Shown: piece after piece, positions 7,496 to 17,094 of the stretch
Position numbering within the stretch: the stretch's first letter is position 1
Layout of the letters: every line of letters starts with the position of its first letter
Assembly: GCA_028710415.1 (NCBI GenBank)
Contig: JAQTUE010000026.1
Coordinates: 1-64,000 of the forward strand
Direction of reading: 5' to 3'
From: Paludibacter sp.
Lineage (GTDB): Bacteria; Bacteroidota; Bacteroidia; Bacteroidales; Paludibacteraceae
Length of the DNA stretch: 64,000 nt
Made by a program: the position numbers and the translations under genes
The notes under the pieces: model-generated
What the model was told of the DNA's origin: nothing
Database searches by the model: none
Seen by the model: the letters and a program-made list of their open reading frames with translations, nothing else

Positions 7496-10123
7496 ATGAA
7501 ACAGTTTTTTTTATTATCCGTTATTTTCATTTCCACCTGTTTGTTGCAAACAAATGCCCAATCCATAACTACTGCAGGGCAACCTGTTGAAAGTCTGCAA
7601 GAGACAACCAACAGAATGATCCTGCCGGCGGGAAAGCTGATCAGCATGGGTGATTCCACGAAGGAGAATCATGCCCTGGATTGTTCCCTGTCACCCGACA
7701 ACAAATGGCTGGTAGTAGAAGAACGTTACAGCATTGTTTTCATTAATACCTTGAAAAATGAAGTAGCGCACACACTTCGGTTAGACAACATACCGGAACT
7801 TAAAAAATCAATGAATACGTATTCCGGGATTTGTTGGATGAGAAAAGATAATGTGGATTATGTGTTTTTCAGTTGCTCGGGGAACAATTCCGATTCATAT
7901 GTAGTCCAGGTAAAGTGGGATGGTAAAACGGCAAGCCTGACCAACCTGATTAATTTCAGGCCATTAAAACCTTCGACACTAGCCCTTCCAAATGAAATCT
8001 TAGTCAGGAAAGAAAATGATCGCTATTTTTTATATGTAGTGCTTAATGGCAATAACCAGTTAGTAAAGAAGGATCTTGAAACTGGTGAAACCATTTGGAC
8101 CACAAAAACAGGTGTTGCACCTTATGGCATCACATCTGCTAACAACAAACTCTACGTGACCAACTGGGCAGGCCGTATCCCGGATGAAAAGGATAAAGCG
8201 GTAGCAGGCGTTCCCTGGGGGAAAGCAAGGATAGATATAGAAACGGCAGCAACCCGGGAAGGAAGTGTGAGCATATTTGACCCTGTTACAGGCAAGCTAA
8301 TAAAAGAAGTGTTAGTTGGCCTGCACCCGAATAAAATCATCAGCAGTCCTGACGAGGATTATGTTTACCTTACCAATTCCAACAGTGATATGGTGAGCGT
8401 GCTGAATTCAAAAACAGATAAAGTATCCGAATCTATTTCTTTGCATTTAGAAAAGAGTGCCAACAGTTACTACGGGGATTCCCCCAACGGATTGGCAGTA
8501 TCCGCATCAGGTAAAATACTCTATGTGGCAAACGGAATGGACAATGCCCTTTCGGTAATTTCACTGGGGAAAAACGCATCCACAAATGGCGCTACCGGAT
8601 ACAGTACCATTCAGGGATTTATTCCAACAGCAGCCTACCCATCGTCAATTTGCATACTAAACAACAAATCAGTGTATGTCACCAACCTTGAATCGTACGG
8701 TGCCAACAGGTCATTTGGGTTCATTGCAAATCATAAACCAGTCTTTAATTCCCATCACATAATGGCATCAGTATCTGTTATACCGGTTCCTGATAAGAAA
8801 CAACTGGCTGACTACACTAAAACAGTAATTGCTTGCAATCAGCTTGGTCGGTTAGAATTATCAAAATTACCTGCCAGAACGGAGGCATTGCCTAAAACCG
8901 TGCCGGAACGAATCGGAGAACCTTCGGTATTCAAACATGTCCTTTACATTATCAAGGAAAACCGAACCTACGACCAGGTATTGGGTGATGTAAAAAAAGG
9001 GAATGGCGATAGCTCGTTGTGTGTGTTCGGGGAAAAAGTGACACCCAATACCCACCGTCTGGTAGATCAATTCCAACTGATGGATAATTTCTTTGTATCG
9101 GGTAAATGCTCTGCCGAAGGTCATAGTTGGGCTGATGCTTCCATAGTTACCGATTACATAGAAAAGAATGTCAGGGCCTGGTTTCGGAGTTATCCGCATG
9201 TACTGAATGATGCATTAGCCTATCCAAAGACCGGCTTCATTTGGGATAATGCCCGCAAACATGGAATAAGTTGCCGTATCTATGGTGAGGCAGCCGTACC
9301 GGAATTTAATAATGCATTAAAATGGAAAGATATTTATTCTGGGTTCATTGCCGGCAACCCTTTTCAATTTAAAAATACAACAACGCTAAATACCGTCAAA
9401 GAATTACTTTCGGATAATTTTCCAGGGTATGATGGACATAAGATACCGGATATCTTACGGGCAAAATCCTTTATCGACGAATTAAAACAATACGAATCAA
9501 TGAATGGGGATTCATTGCCCCAGCTCATGGTTATGGCACTTCCAAGCGACCATACCTCCGGGACAAGACCCGATTATCCGACACCCCGTGCAATGGTTGC
9601 CGATAACGACCTGGCACTTGGTCAGATTGTTGAAGCTGTCTCTCAGAGCAAGTTCTGGAAAAATACGGCAATCTTTGTTGTAGAGGATGATTCCCAGGAT
9701 GGCTGGGACCACGTTTCAGCCTACCGTACAACAGCTCTTGTTATCAGCCCGTATTCCAAATTCACAAATGCCATCCATACGGCATACAACCAACCCTCGA
9801 TGGTTCGTACCATAGAACAGATACTCGGGTTGCCTCCCATGAATATCCAGGATGCTATTGCAACGCCTATGGTGGATTGTTTTAATGAAAATGCGGATTA
9901 TACTCCCTTTGTTTCAGTAAAGAATCAAATTCCATTGGATGAGATGAACCCGCCACTTTCAGCATTAAGGGATAAACCACTCCATTTTGCCCGTCTAAGC
10001 CTGGAACCACAGTTTGATGGGATTGACTCCGGAAATGATCTGGTGTTTAATCAGATCCTTTGGTACTCTACGATGGGAAATATACCCTATCCGGTGAAAT
10101 ACTCCGGGAAAGATGAAGATTGA
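7496..10123 (+). CDS. Beta-propeller / phosphoesterase fusion, secreted
   Basis: About 875 residues. The start is set at 7496 because the signal peptide MKQFFLLSVIFISTCLLQTNAQ begins there; the ATG at 7448 would add 16 uncharacteristic residues, and a TACTTTTA near-match to a -7 element lies between the two. Residues ~30-440 form a YncE-like propeller (repeats such as DEDYVYLTNSNSDMVSVLNS and GKILYVANGMDNALSVIS). The second half resembles the phosphoesterase/phospholipase C family: YIIKENRTYDQVLGD, AEGHSWADASI, PSDHTSGTRP, and VVEDDSQDGWDHV. The likely role is periplasmic or surface hydrolysis of a phosphate ester; substrate unknown. Confidence 0.8.
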   Translation: MKQFFLLSVIFISTCLLQTNAQSITTAGQPVESLQETTNRMILPAGKLISMGDSTKENHALDCSLSPDNKWLVVEERYSIVFINTLKNEVAHTLRLDNIPELKKSMNTYSGICWMRKDNVDYVFFSCSGNNSDSYVVQVKWDGKTASLTNLINFRPLKPSTLALPNEILVRKENDRYFLYVVLNGNNQLVKKDLETGETIWTTKTGVAPYGITSANNKLYVTNWAGRIPDEKDKAVAGVPWGKARIDIETAATREGSVSIFDPVTGKLIKEVLVGLHPNKIISSPDEDYVYLTNSNSDMVSVLNSKTDKVSESISLHLEKSANSYYGDSPNGLAVSASGKILYVANGMDNALSVISLGKNASTNGATGYSTIQGFIPTAAYPSSICILNNKSVYVTNLESYGANRSFGFIANHKPVFNSHHIMASVSVIPVPDKKQLADYTKTVIACNQLGRLELSKLPARTEALPKTVPERIGEPSVFKHVLYIIKENRTYDQVLGDVKKGNGDSSLCVFGEKVTPNTHRLVDQFQLMDNFFVSGKCSAEGHSWADASIVTDYIEKNVRAWFRSYPHVLNDALAYPKTGFIWDNARKHGISCRIYGEAAVPEFNNALKWKDIYSGFIAGNPFQFKNTTTLNTVKELLSDNFPGYDGHKIPDILRAKSFIDELKQYESMNGDSLPQLMVMALPSDHTSGTRPDYPTPRAMVADNDLALGQIVEAVSQSKFWKNTAIFVVEDDSQDGWDHVSAYRTTALVISPYSKFTNAIHTAYNQPSMVRTIEQILGLPPMNIQDAIATPMVDCFNENADYTPFVSVKNQIPLDEMNPPLSALRDKPLHFARLSLEPQFDGIDSGNDLVFNQILWYSTMGNIPYPVKYSGKDED

Positions 10124-10330
10124 GAATCATAAATACTCTGTAACAGGACAAAAAACAAATTGAAAATTGAAAGTAAAAACGGTTGTTTTGTAACAGAATA
10201 GTTCAGAAAGGAGCCAATAAAAAACACTGAAATAAATTATTAATTTTCTCCTGATTTTTTAGCTGATAATTATACAAGTTTCATACTTTTATTTTATCTT
10301 TCGAAAAAATTAAAATCTAGTTACGCATTT

Positions 10331-13300
10331 ATGGAAAAAATAAGCACAAAAGAAGTCCTTGATTGGGCGAAAGATTTTCTTTCAAAATCGGAAAAGGAAA
10401 TTACCAGTGACGAATTGAAAGAACAAAAGAAATATGCCATTTTAATTCAGAATCCGAACGATAAAATACTTCTGTCCAAGCTATTGGACGAATCGTCGCA
10501 GATTCATAGCAACAAGATACTTGCCCGGAGGATGAAAGTCCTTCTTGATCGTTATGGTATCCCTGAGTTTTTCAGCAAAACAGACACTTTTTTAATCCGG
10601 TTGTTTACTGCATTCGGTTATTTATTTGATTTTATTGCCGTACCAATTTTCAAAAGAAGGTTACGATCGGATACAGCCAAGGTGATTATCAACGAAAAAC
10701 GTTCGTTTTTGAATCATCACCTCACGGAACGACGCAAACAAAAGATCGGACAGAATGTGAACCTGCTTGGGGAAGTGGTATTGGGGGATGGTGAAGCCAA
10801 CCATCGTTACCTGCATTACCTGGAAGCATTGAAAGATCCGCAGATTAACTACATCTCCATAAAAATATCCGGAATCTATGCCCAGATAAACCCGTTAAAC
10901 TATGCACAGAACAAGATTGAACTGACTGAGCGCCTGACAAAGATTTATCAACAATCGATTGATTATCCGTATGTAGATGAGAATGGTGTTGCCAGTTCCA
11001 AATTTGTGAACCTGGATATGGAAGAATACAAAGATACTGAGTTGACACTAGAGCTTTTTAAATCAGTATTGAGCCTGCCACAGTTTAAGAATTATTCGTC
11101 AGGGATAGTTGTGCAGGCGTATTTGCCTGATGCCTGGAATTTCCAGACAGAACTGTTGGAATTTGCCAAACAACGTGTTGCTGATGGAGGTTCACCACTT
11201 AAAATGCGTTTGGTTAAAGGAGCCAACCTTCAAATGGAATCCATTGTTTCCTCCCTGAAAGGATGGGAAAATCCGGTCCTTGGAAGCAAAATTGAAGTAG
11301 ATGCCAATTATCTCCACATATTGGACCGTGCCCTGGAGCCTGAAAATGCAAATGCACTGCATATTGGGGTGGCTTCCCATAATTTCTTCAGTATCGGTTA
11401 CGCTTACATCTTGTGTAAGAAAAACAATGTTGAAGATGCAGTTACATTCGAGATGCTGGAAGGCATGGCGAATCATTTGCCCCGTGTGATGCGTAACCTG
11501 GGGAAACAAATCATCCTCTACACACCTGTGGTCAAAAACGAACACTTCCTGAATGCAGTATCCTATCTGGTACGCAGGTTGGATGAAAATACCGGGAAAG
11601 ATAATTTCCTGAGCTATTCGTTTAATCTAAAATATAACAGTAAACAATGGCGATTCCTGCAACAACAATTCCTGGAAGCTTTTGCACTGAAAGATAAAAT
11701 TGAAGCAAGACCTTACCGTACTCAGAACCGGAATCTTAAACTTCAAACATCAAACTTCGAACTTCGAACATTTAAAAACGAGCCTGACACCAATTTTGAC
11801 CTTAAGCCAAACAGATTGTGGGCCGATACAATCAGAAACAACTGGAAGAAATCAGTATCTGATATCCCTTATCAGATTCCTGTTCAGGTAGGAGCTGAAG
11901 AAGTGACCAGTAAAAAGAAATATCGGTATCTGGATCGCAGTCAAAGCGATGAAATTTGTGTTTGCGAAGCCAGTTTATCAAACCTGGAACAGGTAAAGGA
12001 AATTATTACCATTGCTGAAAATGATCAGTCTAACTGGCGTAAAACAACCCTGGAAGAACGGAATATAATTCTACATAAGGCTGCTGATAATTTAAGCAGT
12101 AATCGTGGAAACCTGATAGGCTGCATGTCTGCCATTACCGGAAAGACTTTTGGAGAAGGTGATGTGGAAGTATCCGAAGCTATTGATTTTTGCCGGTTCT
12201 ATCCGGTCACTATGAAGAATTTTGAAGAACTCAAAACGATTAACATGACTCCGAAAGGTATTGTGTTGGTGATACCCCCCTGGAATTTTCCATTGGCAAT
12301 TCCAGTTGGAGGAGTTGCTGCTGCACTAACTGGAGGAAACAGCGTAATTCTGAAACCGGCAACAACTGCCTTCCCGGTAGCCTGGGAATTCGCCAAATCA
12401 TTCTGGGAAGCAGGAGTACCAAAAGATGCTTTGCAGGTGCTATGTATTGATGGCCGTGAACCGTTGACCTATTTAACTGCCCATTCGTCCATAAAACACA
12501 TTATACTTACCGGAGGAACAGATACAGCGTTCAGGTTATTGGAAAATAATCCGACTTGCCCCCTATCAGCTGAAACCGGAGGAAAAAATGCCATTATTCT
12601 TACAGCCAGTGGTGATCGGGACCATGCCATTCAGAATGTAGTTACTTCGGCCTTTAGCAATGCCGGACAGAAATGCTCGGCCTGTTCACTCCTGTTACTG
12701 GAAAAAGAAGTATTCAATGACCCGGAATTCAAGGTTAAACTAACTGATGCAGTTACCAGTTTGAAGACCGGTGGTGTCTGGGATGGAGGCAACATTGTTG
12801 GTCCAATGATTACGTCCGAAAATGATAAATTGCTTCATGCCATTGACCATCTGGAAGACGGGGAAACCTGGTTGGTTAAACCCGAATTTGTAGATGAGAA
12901 ACGGTTTATATTGAAACCTTGTGTAAAATGGGGGGTAAAACCGGACAGCTATACTTTTAAAAATGAGTTGTTCGCTCCTCTTTTAGCTGTGGTTTGTATT
13001 GATGACCTGGATGACGGCATAAAAAAGGTAAACTCATCGGAGTATGGGTTAACCTCCGGACTGCAAAGCCTGGATGAAGAAGAACAATTGCGCTGGAAAA
13101 ACAGCATTGAGGCAGGCAATCTGTATATTAACCGTGGAATTACCGGTGCTATAGTAAACCGTCAACCTTTTGGAGGTATGAAACGTTCGGCTTTTGGTGG
13201 TGGTATCAAAGCAGGAGGCAGGAATTATGTCACCAGTTTTGTAAATATAACAGAGAATCCGAAGATCAACTCCACTTTTAAAGAAAAGAATCAGTTTAAG

Positions 13301-13846
13301 ACTTTCTCTTCGATACTGAGCATCCATGAAAAGACACATTTTAATACGGCAGTTGACAGCTATATTAAAAACTGGAATAATGAGTTTTCAAAAGAACTCG
13401 ACATACACCATTTGATGGGTGAAGAAAACACTTTTCGCTATTTACCTCTTAAAAGTATGGCGCTTAGGGTTCAGAACAGCGATAACCTGTGCGATATCTT
13501 TATGATATTGGCAGCTGCAAATATTGTAAAAACTCCGGTTAAGGTAAGTATCAGTGAGGATGATTTTAAGCTGGAAATATTAAGAAAAACTACAAAGCAG
13601 GAATGCTCCTATATTATTCAATCAGAAAGTGAATTTCTAAAGGAAATGGATAAATATGAACGGATTAGAACCTGTAATAATGAACTTTCGGAAGATTTTT
13701 ACCTGAAAGCAGCAAAATTAGGGAAACATATTGCTTCGTCCAGGCCACTTATTGAAGGCCGTATCGAATTACTCCATTATGTAAAGGAACAAAGTATTGC
13801 TTTCGAATATCACCGGTATGGAAGCATTACGGATACCAGGGATTAA
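10331..13846 (+). CDS. putA: PutA-like proline dehydrogenase / glutamate-semialdehyde dehydrogenase
   Basis: 1171 residues. The N-terminal half has proline dehydrogenase barrel motifs (KISGIYAQINPLNY near 178, RLVKGANL near 292, YLVRRLDENTG near 413). An aldehyde dehydrogenase follows at ~510-1000, with Glu748 in AETGGKNA and catalytic Cys782 in NAGQKCSA. It should oxidise proline to glutamate in two steps using FAD and NAD. There is no DNA-binding ribbon-helix-helix domain, so it is not a self-regulating PutA. The linker at ~468-481 is encoded partly by a 7-bp tandem repeat, and ~170 C-terminal residues are not recognised. Intrinsic terminator follows directly. Confidence 0.9.
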   Translation: MEKISTKEVLDWAKDFLSKSEKEITSDELKEQKKYAILIQNPNDKILLSKLLDESSQIHSNKILARRMKVLLDRYGIPEFFSKTDTFLIRLFTAFGYLFDFIAVPIFKRRLRSDTAKVIINEKRSFLNHHLTERRKQKIGQNVNLLGEVVLGDGEANHRYLHYLEALKDPQINYISIKISGIYAQINPLNYAQNKIELTERLTKIYQQSIDYPYVDENGVASSKFVNLDMEEYKDTELTLELFKSVLSLPQFKNYSSGIVVQAYLPDAWNFQTELLEFAKQRVADGGSPLKMRLVKGANLQMESIVSSLKGWENPVLGSKIEVDANYLHILDRALEPENANALHIGVASHNFFSIGYAYILCKKNNVEDAVTFEMLEGMANHLPRVMRNLGKQIILYTPVVKNEHFLNAVSYLVRRLDENTGKDNFLSYSFNLKYNSKQWRFLQQQFLEAFALKDKIEARPYRTQNRNLKLQTSNFELRTFKNEPDTNFDLKPNRLWADTIRNNWKKSVSDIPYQIPVQVGAEEVTSKKKYRYLDRSQSDEICVCEASLSNLEQVKEIITIAENDQSNWRKTTLEERNIILHKAADNLSSNRGNLIGCMSAITGKTFGEGDVEVSEAIDFCRFYPVTMKNFEELKTINMTPKGIVLVIPPWNFPLAIPVGGVAAALTGGNSVILKPATTAFPVAWEFAKSFWEAGVPKDALQVLCIDGREPLTYLTAHSSIKHIILTGGTDTAFRLLENNPTCPLSAETGGKNAIILTASGDRDHAIQNVVTSAFSNAGQKCSACSLLLLEKEVFNDPEFKVKLTDAVTSLKTGGVWDGGNIVGPMITSENDKLLHAIDHLEDGETWLVKPEFVDEKRFILKPCVKWGVKPDSYTFKNELFAPLLAVVCIDDLDDGIKKVNSSEYGLTSGLQSLDEEEQLRWKNSIEAGNLYINRGITGAIVNRQPFGGMKRSAFGGGIKAGGRNYVTSFVNITENPKINSTFKEKNQFKTFSSILSIHEKTHFNTAVDSYIKNWNNEFSKELDIHHLMGEENTFRYLPLKSMALRVQNSDNLCDIFMILAAANIVKTPVKVSISEDDFKLEILRKTTKQECSYIIQSESEFLKEMDKYERIRTCNNELSEDFYLKAAKLGKHIASSRPLIEGRIELLHYVKEQSIAFEYHRYGSITDTRD
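11738..11772 (+). repeat. Heptad tandem repeat inside putA
   Basis: Five consecutive 7-bp units: AAACTTC, AAACATC, AAACTTC, GAACTTC, GAACATT. They code for part of the linker between the two enzyme domains. Because 35 bp is not a multiple of three, gain or loss of one unit would shift the frame. Confidence 0.7.
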
Positions 13847-13874
13847 AAAACTAAAAACTGATACTAAAAGAGGA

Positions 13875-13909
13875 AACTGCCCGACAATTCTGTTGGGCAG
13901 TTTTTTTTA
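13875..13909 (+). terminator. Intrinsic terminator of putA
   Basis: Stem AACTGCCC (13875-13882) pairs with GGGCAGTT (13895-13902) around a short loop that extends the stem, followed by a run of eight T starting inside the stem end. It lies 29 bp after the putA stop. Confidence 0.85.
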
Positions 13910-14673
13910 TTATCCAGTCAAATCAACTCTGTAATTCTCAATGAATAATTTCTAAAAAAGAAATATAACACTGTTAAAACATGAAATATTTTACACATTT
14001 ATTTAAAATGTTGTATATTTTCCAATTCTATAATAATAAGGTCTTGATTTCTTTGGTAAATTAAAATAATTATTTATTTTTGCAAGGAGAATATTATTAA
14101 CTTAGTGTCAAATTGAAAATAAAGACTTCTTTTTACAGTTCAAATTGATTCCATTTACCTTAAAAATCTAATCGGTATTGAAAGCTTAACGGGTCAATAA
14201 ACAACAAAATGATTTCAACCGGTTTAAAAAGCTAACATATAGTAATATTTCTTAGCACAATAATAATTTGACTGTTCAATTTGTATGAACACTAATCTTT
14301 TTATAGAAATTATAGTATCAATTTTATTGTTTTCAGAATCCGGGAAGAGTCCTTTATTCATTTTTGATTATTTCTATAAAATTAGATTGTTTATCATGAC
14401 ATTTTTTCGGGTTTAACCTTCCGTTCATCTGTTCTGTTTTCTATTTTATATATCTTCAAATTACCTCACAAATATTATCAATACAAATTTTCAGAATGTA
14501 AATATACAGTCCTGAAATCCATTGGAATTATATTCTTTAATGAGAGTTTTCAGGAGACAAATAAAAACATCAATGCACACAACGCATTGATATAAATATA
14601 AAGAATCCAATCTCATTTAACTTTTATCTTTACCTACTTTACACTATATCCTAACAATCCAAAATTAGAAACT
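13910..14673. other. AT-rich gene-free stretch
   Basis: No plausible gene, RNA or repeat is seen here on either strand. The sequence is strongly AT-rich with frequent stops in all frames. The last ~100 bases probably carry the promoter of the next gene (TATCTTTA near 14627 is a partial -7 match), but no convincing -33 element is present. Confidence 0.5.
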
Positions 14674-17076
14674 ATGACTGCAATCAGAAAGACAAGATTT
14701 TATCAATTATTACTAGTTATCCTTGCAATTTCACTATCAAATTGTATGACTGACGATTACAATCTGGATGGTGGTGTAAACACTGACATGACTCTTGGAG
14801 GAGATTCATTAACTATTCCAATAGGAAAAACAGATTCAATTTTTCTGGGGAAAATACTCAACAATCAAAATATCAGTATCCTGAAGAAAAATGCTGATGG
14901 TACATATTCTTTGCAGCTTAAGGATTCCATACAACAAAAAATGAGTGCTATTAATCCTGTCACATTTTCATTCGACCCTATAACCATCCAATCACCCCTA
15001 ACGATACCCTCTCTTAACTTCAATCATAATGTTAGTCCGATTGACACCACTTTTTCTATGGGTTATACACTTCCGGCGGCACCTTATGCAATAAAGAAAT
15101 TGACTACAACTAGTTCCTCTATTTCAAAATCGAAATCAGGCAGCTACATAGTAGGTCCATTATCAATCGTTGATAATCGGAAAATAAAACAAACCATGCT
15201 TTTTAATTATCCGGCTGAACTCAATAAAATCAGCAATATCTTCTTGAAGAATAATCGGGTAACTTTGACTTTTGACAAAACAAAAATCAATAATCTTGGA
15301 TTCGCCTCCCAAAATGACACTTTAAAAAATTTCCGTATTGACTTCCCATCCGAATTCAAATTATCTTCTAATATTGGAGTCGGATCAAGAATTGCAGGAA
15401 GCTCGTTTATTATTGAAAATGCACTTTTGTCCGTTGGCGGAAGTGGGACAAACATCTATACAGCCAGTTTTTTAATTGACAGAATGGATATGTCCAATTA
15501 CCCACAAAACAAGGCATTAGACTATAACCCAGATATCAATTATAGTATTGCATATGCATTTTCGGGTACAGTGAACGATGCTTCTCCGGTTCCTCCTGGT
15601 TCCAGGCTTGAGGTGAATGTATCTCTTAAGGCATTTCCGGAAATAGACGATATGGAAATTATGACAAATTCATTTGCTGTTAAAGTTCCATCCGGAAGTA
15701 ATTCGATAAACCGAACCGTAGAAATGTCAAATCAAATAATCAACATTTCAACATTGACATTTCTGAATGGTGCTGCTTTACAAATAAATATTGCTGATCC
15801 GGGGATAACGCCATTTAGAGTCGTTTCCGGAGGTGACTGCTCCATTACATTACCACAGAAATTCATATTTAAGCCATATTCCGGATTAGATCCACTTACA
15901 AATATCCTGACAATTCCTTATGCCCAGCTATTTAGTCCAAAAACAATTGGAATTGCAGGAATTAAATTAACAGGCATACCTATTGTAAACAATAGAATTA
16001 CTGTATCCGATGCATTAACTTATAGTATTAATGACTTGACAATAGGAGCACAATCTTCAACGTTGAATACCTTGCAAGCAATAAATAAAAATAACGATAA
16101 GAATATAAAAGTTACCGGGTCAAGTAATGGATTAATTGTCTCAATAGTGAACGGAAAAATTTCAAACAGTGGAATTGATCCCATCACCCAAAATATCGAC
16201 CTTAATCTTCCAAGCTTTTTAAAACAGGATGGTAATGTACTGGATGTAAATAACCCGGTGATTACATTTGAGATTGGGAACACTATGGGTATTCCAATTG
16301 ATATTGTTATGAATCTGATTCCTAAGAAGAAAGGTGTAATAATTCCAAATTCAACTGTTACAAGTCCAACAATACATATAGCTGCAGCTGAGGAATTGGG
16401 ACATTCAACCTGGAGTAAATTCCGCATTTCAAAATCACCGGTGATCTATACCGATGGATACACTTCAGTGGTAATACCGAATTTACCCAATTTGCTTAAA
16501 TCAGTTCCTGACGAAATAGGGATTAATGTAGCCCCTTCCATAATTGGCGACAACCATAGTATTGATATAAATTCAACGAACAATAAACTTGATATTAAGT
16601 ATATGGTTGATGTTCCACTTGACTTTGGCGGAGACTTGAAGATTCAGTATAGTGACACGATATCCAAATTAAAATCCGGCCTCAAGGATATTTTGAAATT
16701 AACCCGTGAAATTGAAGTTCTTGCTAAAGTCAATAATCAGATTCCAATGGATTTGTCTTTCACATTGGTGCCTTTAGATAGTTTAGGAAACAAAGTTACC
16801 GGGATAACTGTCAGTAGCCCGGACACTATTAGATCCGGGAATATATCCATGGCAGGCGTTCCAATTACCATATCAAGCGATATAAAAATTATGATGAAAG
16901 AAACCGTTAGTGGCTCCCTGGCGCTGGACAAATTAGATAAATTAAATTTAATTATCTCAGCTACCAAAAATTCCAATTCGCAATCCACTCCTTTAAAATC
17001 AAACCAATTCATGATTATTGAATTGAGAGCCAGATTGCCAAAAGGTATTACAGTGAACCAATCTACAACCAAATAA
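14674..17076 (+). CDS. Large secreted lipoprotein of unknown function
   Basis: 800 residues. The N-terminus TRFYQLLLVILAISLSNC gives a lipobox with Cys near residue 24. The rest is rich in Ser, Asn, Ile and Thr with alternating hydrophobic strands, consistent with several beta-sandwich domains; no family could be named. There is no transmembrane helix after the signal. It ends 18 bp before the DUF5723/OmpA gene and is presumably co-transcribed with it, so it may be the partner lipoprotein of that outer-membrane protein. The function is not inferable from sequence alone. Confidence 0.7.
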   Translation: MTAIRKTRFYQLLLVILAISLSNCMTDDYNLDGGVNTDMTLGGDSLTIPIGKTDSIFLGKILNNQNISILKKNADGTYSLQLKDSIQQKMSAINPVTFSFDPITIQSPLTIPSLNFNHNVSPIDTTFSMGYTLPAAPYAIKKLTTTSSSISKSKSGSYIVGPLSIVDNRKIKQTMLFNYPAELNKISNIFLKNNRVTLTFDKTKINNLGFASQNDTLKNFRIDFPSEFKLSSNIGVGSRIAGSSFIIENALLSVGGSGTNIYTASFLIDRMDMSNYPQNKALDYNPDINYSIAYAFSGTVNDASPVPPGSRLEVNVSLKAFPEIDDMEIMTNSFAVKVPSGSNSINRTVEMSNQIINISTLTFLNGAALQINIADPGITPFRVVSGGDCSITLPQKFIFKPYSGLDPLTNILTIPYAQLFSPKTIGIAGIKLTGIPIVNNRITVSDALTYSINDLTIGAQSSTLNTLQAINKNNDKNIKVTGSSNGLIVSIVNGKISNSGIDPITQNIDLNLPSFLKQDGNVLDVNNPVITFEIGNTMGIPIDIVMNLIPKKKGVIIPNSTVTSPTIHIAAAEELGHSTWSKFRISKSPVIYTDGYTSVVIPNLPNLLKSVPDEIGINVAPSIIGDNHSIDINSTNNKLDIKYMVDVPLDFGGDLKIQYSDTISKLKSGLKDILKLTREIEVLAKVNNQIPMDLSFTLVPLDSLGNKVTGITVSSPDTIRSGNISMAGVPITISSDIKIMMKETVSGSLALDKLDKLNLIISATKNSNSQSTPLKSNQFMIIELRARLPKGITVNQSTTK

Positions 17077-17094
17077 ATCTATAAAAGACTAAAT

